Origin: an uncultured Erythrobacter sp.
GTDB taxonomy: Bacteria; Pseudomonadota; Alphaproteobacteria; Sphingomonadales; Sphingomonadaceae
Assembly: GCA_937969505.1 (NCBI GenBank)
Contig: CALBWA010000004.1
Location: forward strand, 62,001 to 126,000
DNA length: 64,000 nt
Reading direction: 5' to 3'
The position numbers were made by a program, and so were the translations under genes. Shown here piece after piece: positions 62,887 to 64,000 of this stretch (positions are counted from its first letter, which is position 1; each line of letters opens with the position of its first letter). The notes below the pieces were generated by a model. The model saw only the letters and a program-made list of their open reading frames with translations, was not told the origin of the DNA and did not search any database.

Positions 62887-63291
62887 CTAGCTGGTAAAGC
62901 GCAAGCTTATCCAGGTGGCGATGGCGCTGGTGGTGCCGGTGGCAAAAGCGCCCCACATGATGTCCATGACCGAGATTTTGGTCGCCCAGACCTTGAACAC
63001 CGCCTGGCTGGTGAGATCGAAAGTGGCATAGCATAGCGCACCCAGCAATGCGCCGTTGATGAGTGCTGTCATGACCGATCCTGCTTCCAGGCCGGGGCGG
63101 ATTGCGAACCAGACCATGCCAGCCAGATATATCAGGTAAAACACGCCTGCGGCCGCCACGTTGAAATCCTTGGCCATAATCTCGCCGATTACCGGGCGAT
63201 AGAGGTTGGGCCCAGCCCAGCGCAGCCACAAGGCGTCCATCACGCCGAACACGATGGCAGCGCAAATATAAGCGATCACAAATTTGGTCAT
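62887..63291 (-). CDS. DUF2177-like membrane protein
   Basis: MDALWLRWAGPNLYRPVIGEIMAKDFNVAAAGVFYLIYLAGMVWFAI...NGALLGALCYATFDLTSQA. Confidence 0.85.
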   Translation of the reverse strand: MTKFVIAYICAAIVFGVMDALWLRWAGPNLYRPVIGEIMAKDFNVAAAGVFYLIYLAGMVWFAIRPGLEAGSVMTALINGALLGALCYATFDLTSQAVFKVWATKISVMDIMWGAFATGTTSAIATWISLRFTS

Positions 63292-63385
63292 GACAGACTT
63301 CCAGAAATTGCGGCCACCGATTTGGATGGCGATTGTTGTTTGTTGGCCTTGACCGGGCAAAGCGGTCGGGCCAATGCTTTAGCGC

Positions 63386-63655
63386 ATGGACGAGGCAAAT
63401 GGTTCCGCGCCAAACGCGGCTGATATCACCCAGATGAGCTTTGAAGAGGCGCTTCGTGCGCTTGAGGCGATTGTGACCCAATTGGAACGCGGCGATGTGC
63501 CGCTGGACGATTCCATCTCTTTGTACGAGCGGGGCGAACAATTGCGCAAAGCCTGCCAGAAGCGGCTCGACACAGCCCAGGCACGCATTGAAAAGATCGT
63601 GACCGATGTGCAAGGCCAGCCCAGCGGCACAGTGCCGTTTGACGGGGGCGATTAA
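63386..63655 (+). CDS. xseB: exodeoxyribonuclease VII small subunit
   Basis: MSFEEALRALEAIVTQLERGDVPLDDSISLYERGEQLRKACQKRL. Confidence 0.93.
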   Translation: MDEANGSAPNAADITQMSFEEALRALEAIVTQLERGDVPLDDSISLYERGEQLRKACQKRLDTAQARIEKIVTDVQGQPSGTVPFDGGD

Positions 63656-64000
63656 TGGCGCTGGAAAGTGTGCCTTCTGATACCCTCGGCGCAGGGTTGA
63701 AGCAGGTCCAAGCCGAGATTGACTCGGTTTTTGATGCTTTTTTGACGGTGCCGGACGACTCACGAGCGCGTCTGGTAGAAGCGATGCGATATGCCGCAAT
63801 TGGCGGCGGCAAACGGGTGCGCCCTTTGCTCCTGGTCAGTACGGCGGAACTGTTTGGGGTCGATCGCACGACGGCGCTTCGCGCTGGGGCGGCAGTGGAA
63901 GCAATCCATGTCTATTCCCTGATCCATGATGATCTGCCGTGCATGGACGATGATGACATGCGCCATGGCAAGCTCACTCTGCACAAGGCTTTTGACGAAG
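63655..64000 (+). CDS. ispA: polyprenyl (farnesyl) diphosphate synthase, truncated by window end
   Basis: ATG overlaps xseB TAA; frame encodes MRYAAIGGGKRVRPLLLVSTAELFG...AVEAIHVYSLIHDDLPCMDDDDMRHGKLTLHKAFDE. Confidence 0.9.
   Translation, partial: MALESVPSDTLGAGLKQVQAEIDSVFDAFLTVPDDSRARLVEAMRYAAIGGGKRVRPLLLVSTAELFGVDRTTALRAGAAVEAIHVYSLIHDDLPCMDDDDMRHGKLTLHKAFDE

Overview
The window is a chromosomal segment, about 60% GC by eye, that reads like an alphaproteobacterium of the Sphingomonadales/Erythrobacteraceae type (inferred from gene content and protein style, not searched). Most of it is housekeeping. It contains branched-chain 2-oxoacid dehydrogenase E1a/E1b/E2; zapA with a coiled-coil ZauP-like gene, a 6S RNA candidate and 5-formyl-THF cyclo-ligase; a glycolytic block (tkt-gap-pgk-fda); thiE; efp; suhB; isocitrate lyase with a divergent XRE/ScfR-type regulator; the PEP-CTERM two-component pair PrsK/PrsR; panB; a phoR-pstCAB-phoU-phoB block; recJ; leuA; ilvBNC; miaA/serB; purL; xseB/ispA; and three tRNAs (Asp, Leu, Glu). 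No phage, transposon, toxin-antitoxin pair or CRISPR array was seen. The most unusual locus is at about 48.2-52.6 kb. It has two secreted YHS-domain paralogues and a small Sec-exported protein made almost entirely of 16 perfect PCAAN pentapeptides (Cys exactly every 5 residues, 18 Cys in total) with heavily scrambled synonymous codons. Two strong 3' hairpins, an uncharacterised conserved protein and a membrane-anchored JAMM-like (DUF4329-like) protein follow. Other sequence-level signals are: an alphaproteobacterial LexA box (GAAC-N7-GAAC) directly upstream of an imuA-like gene with no adjacent imuB/dnaE2; a 26-bp perfect repeat built from tandem TGTGTAAC(A/C) at two loci 28 kb apart; four ~34-bp tandem repeats between the 6S RNA candidate and its downstream gene; and candidate PhoB and PEP-CTERM-type boxes.
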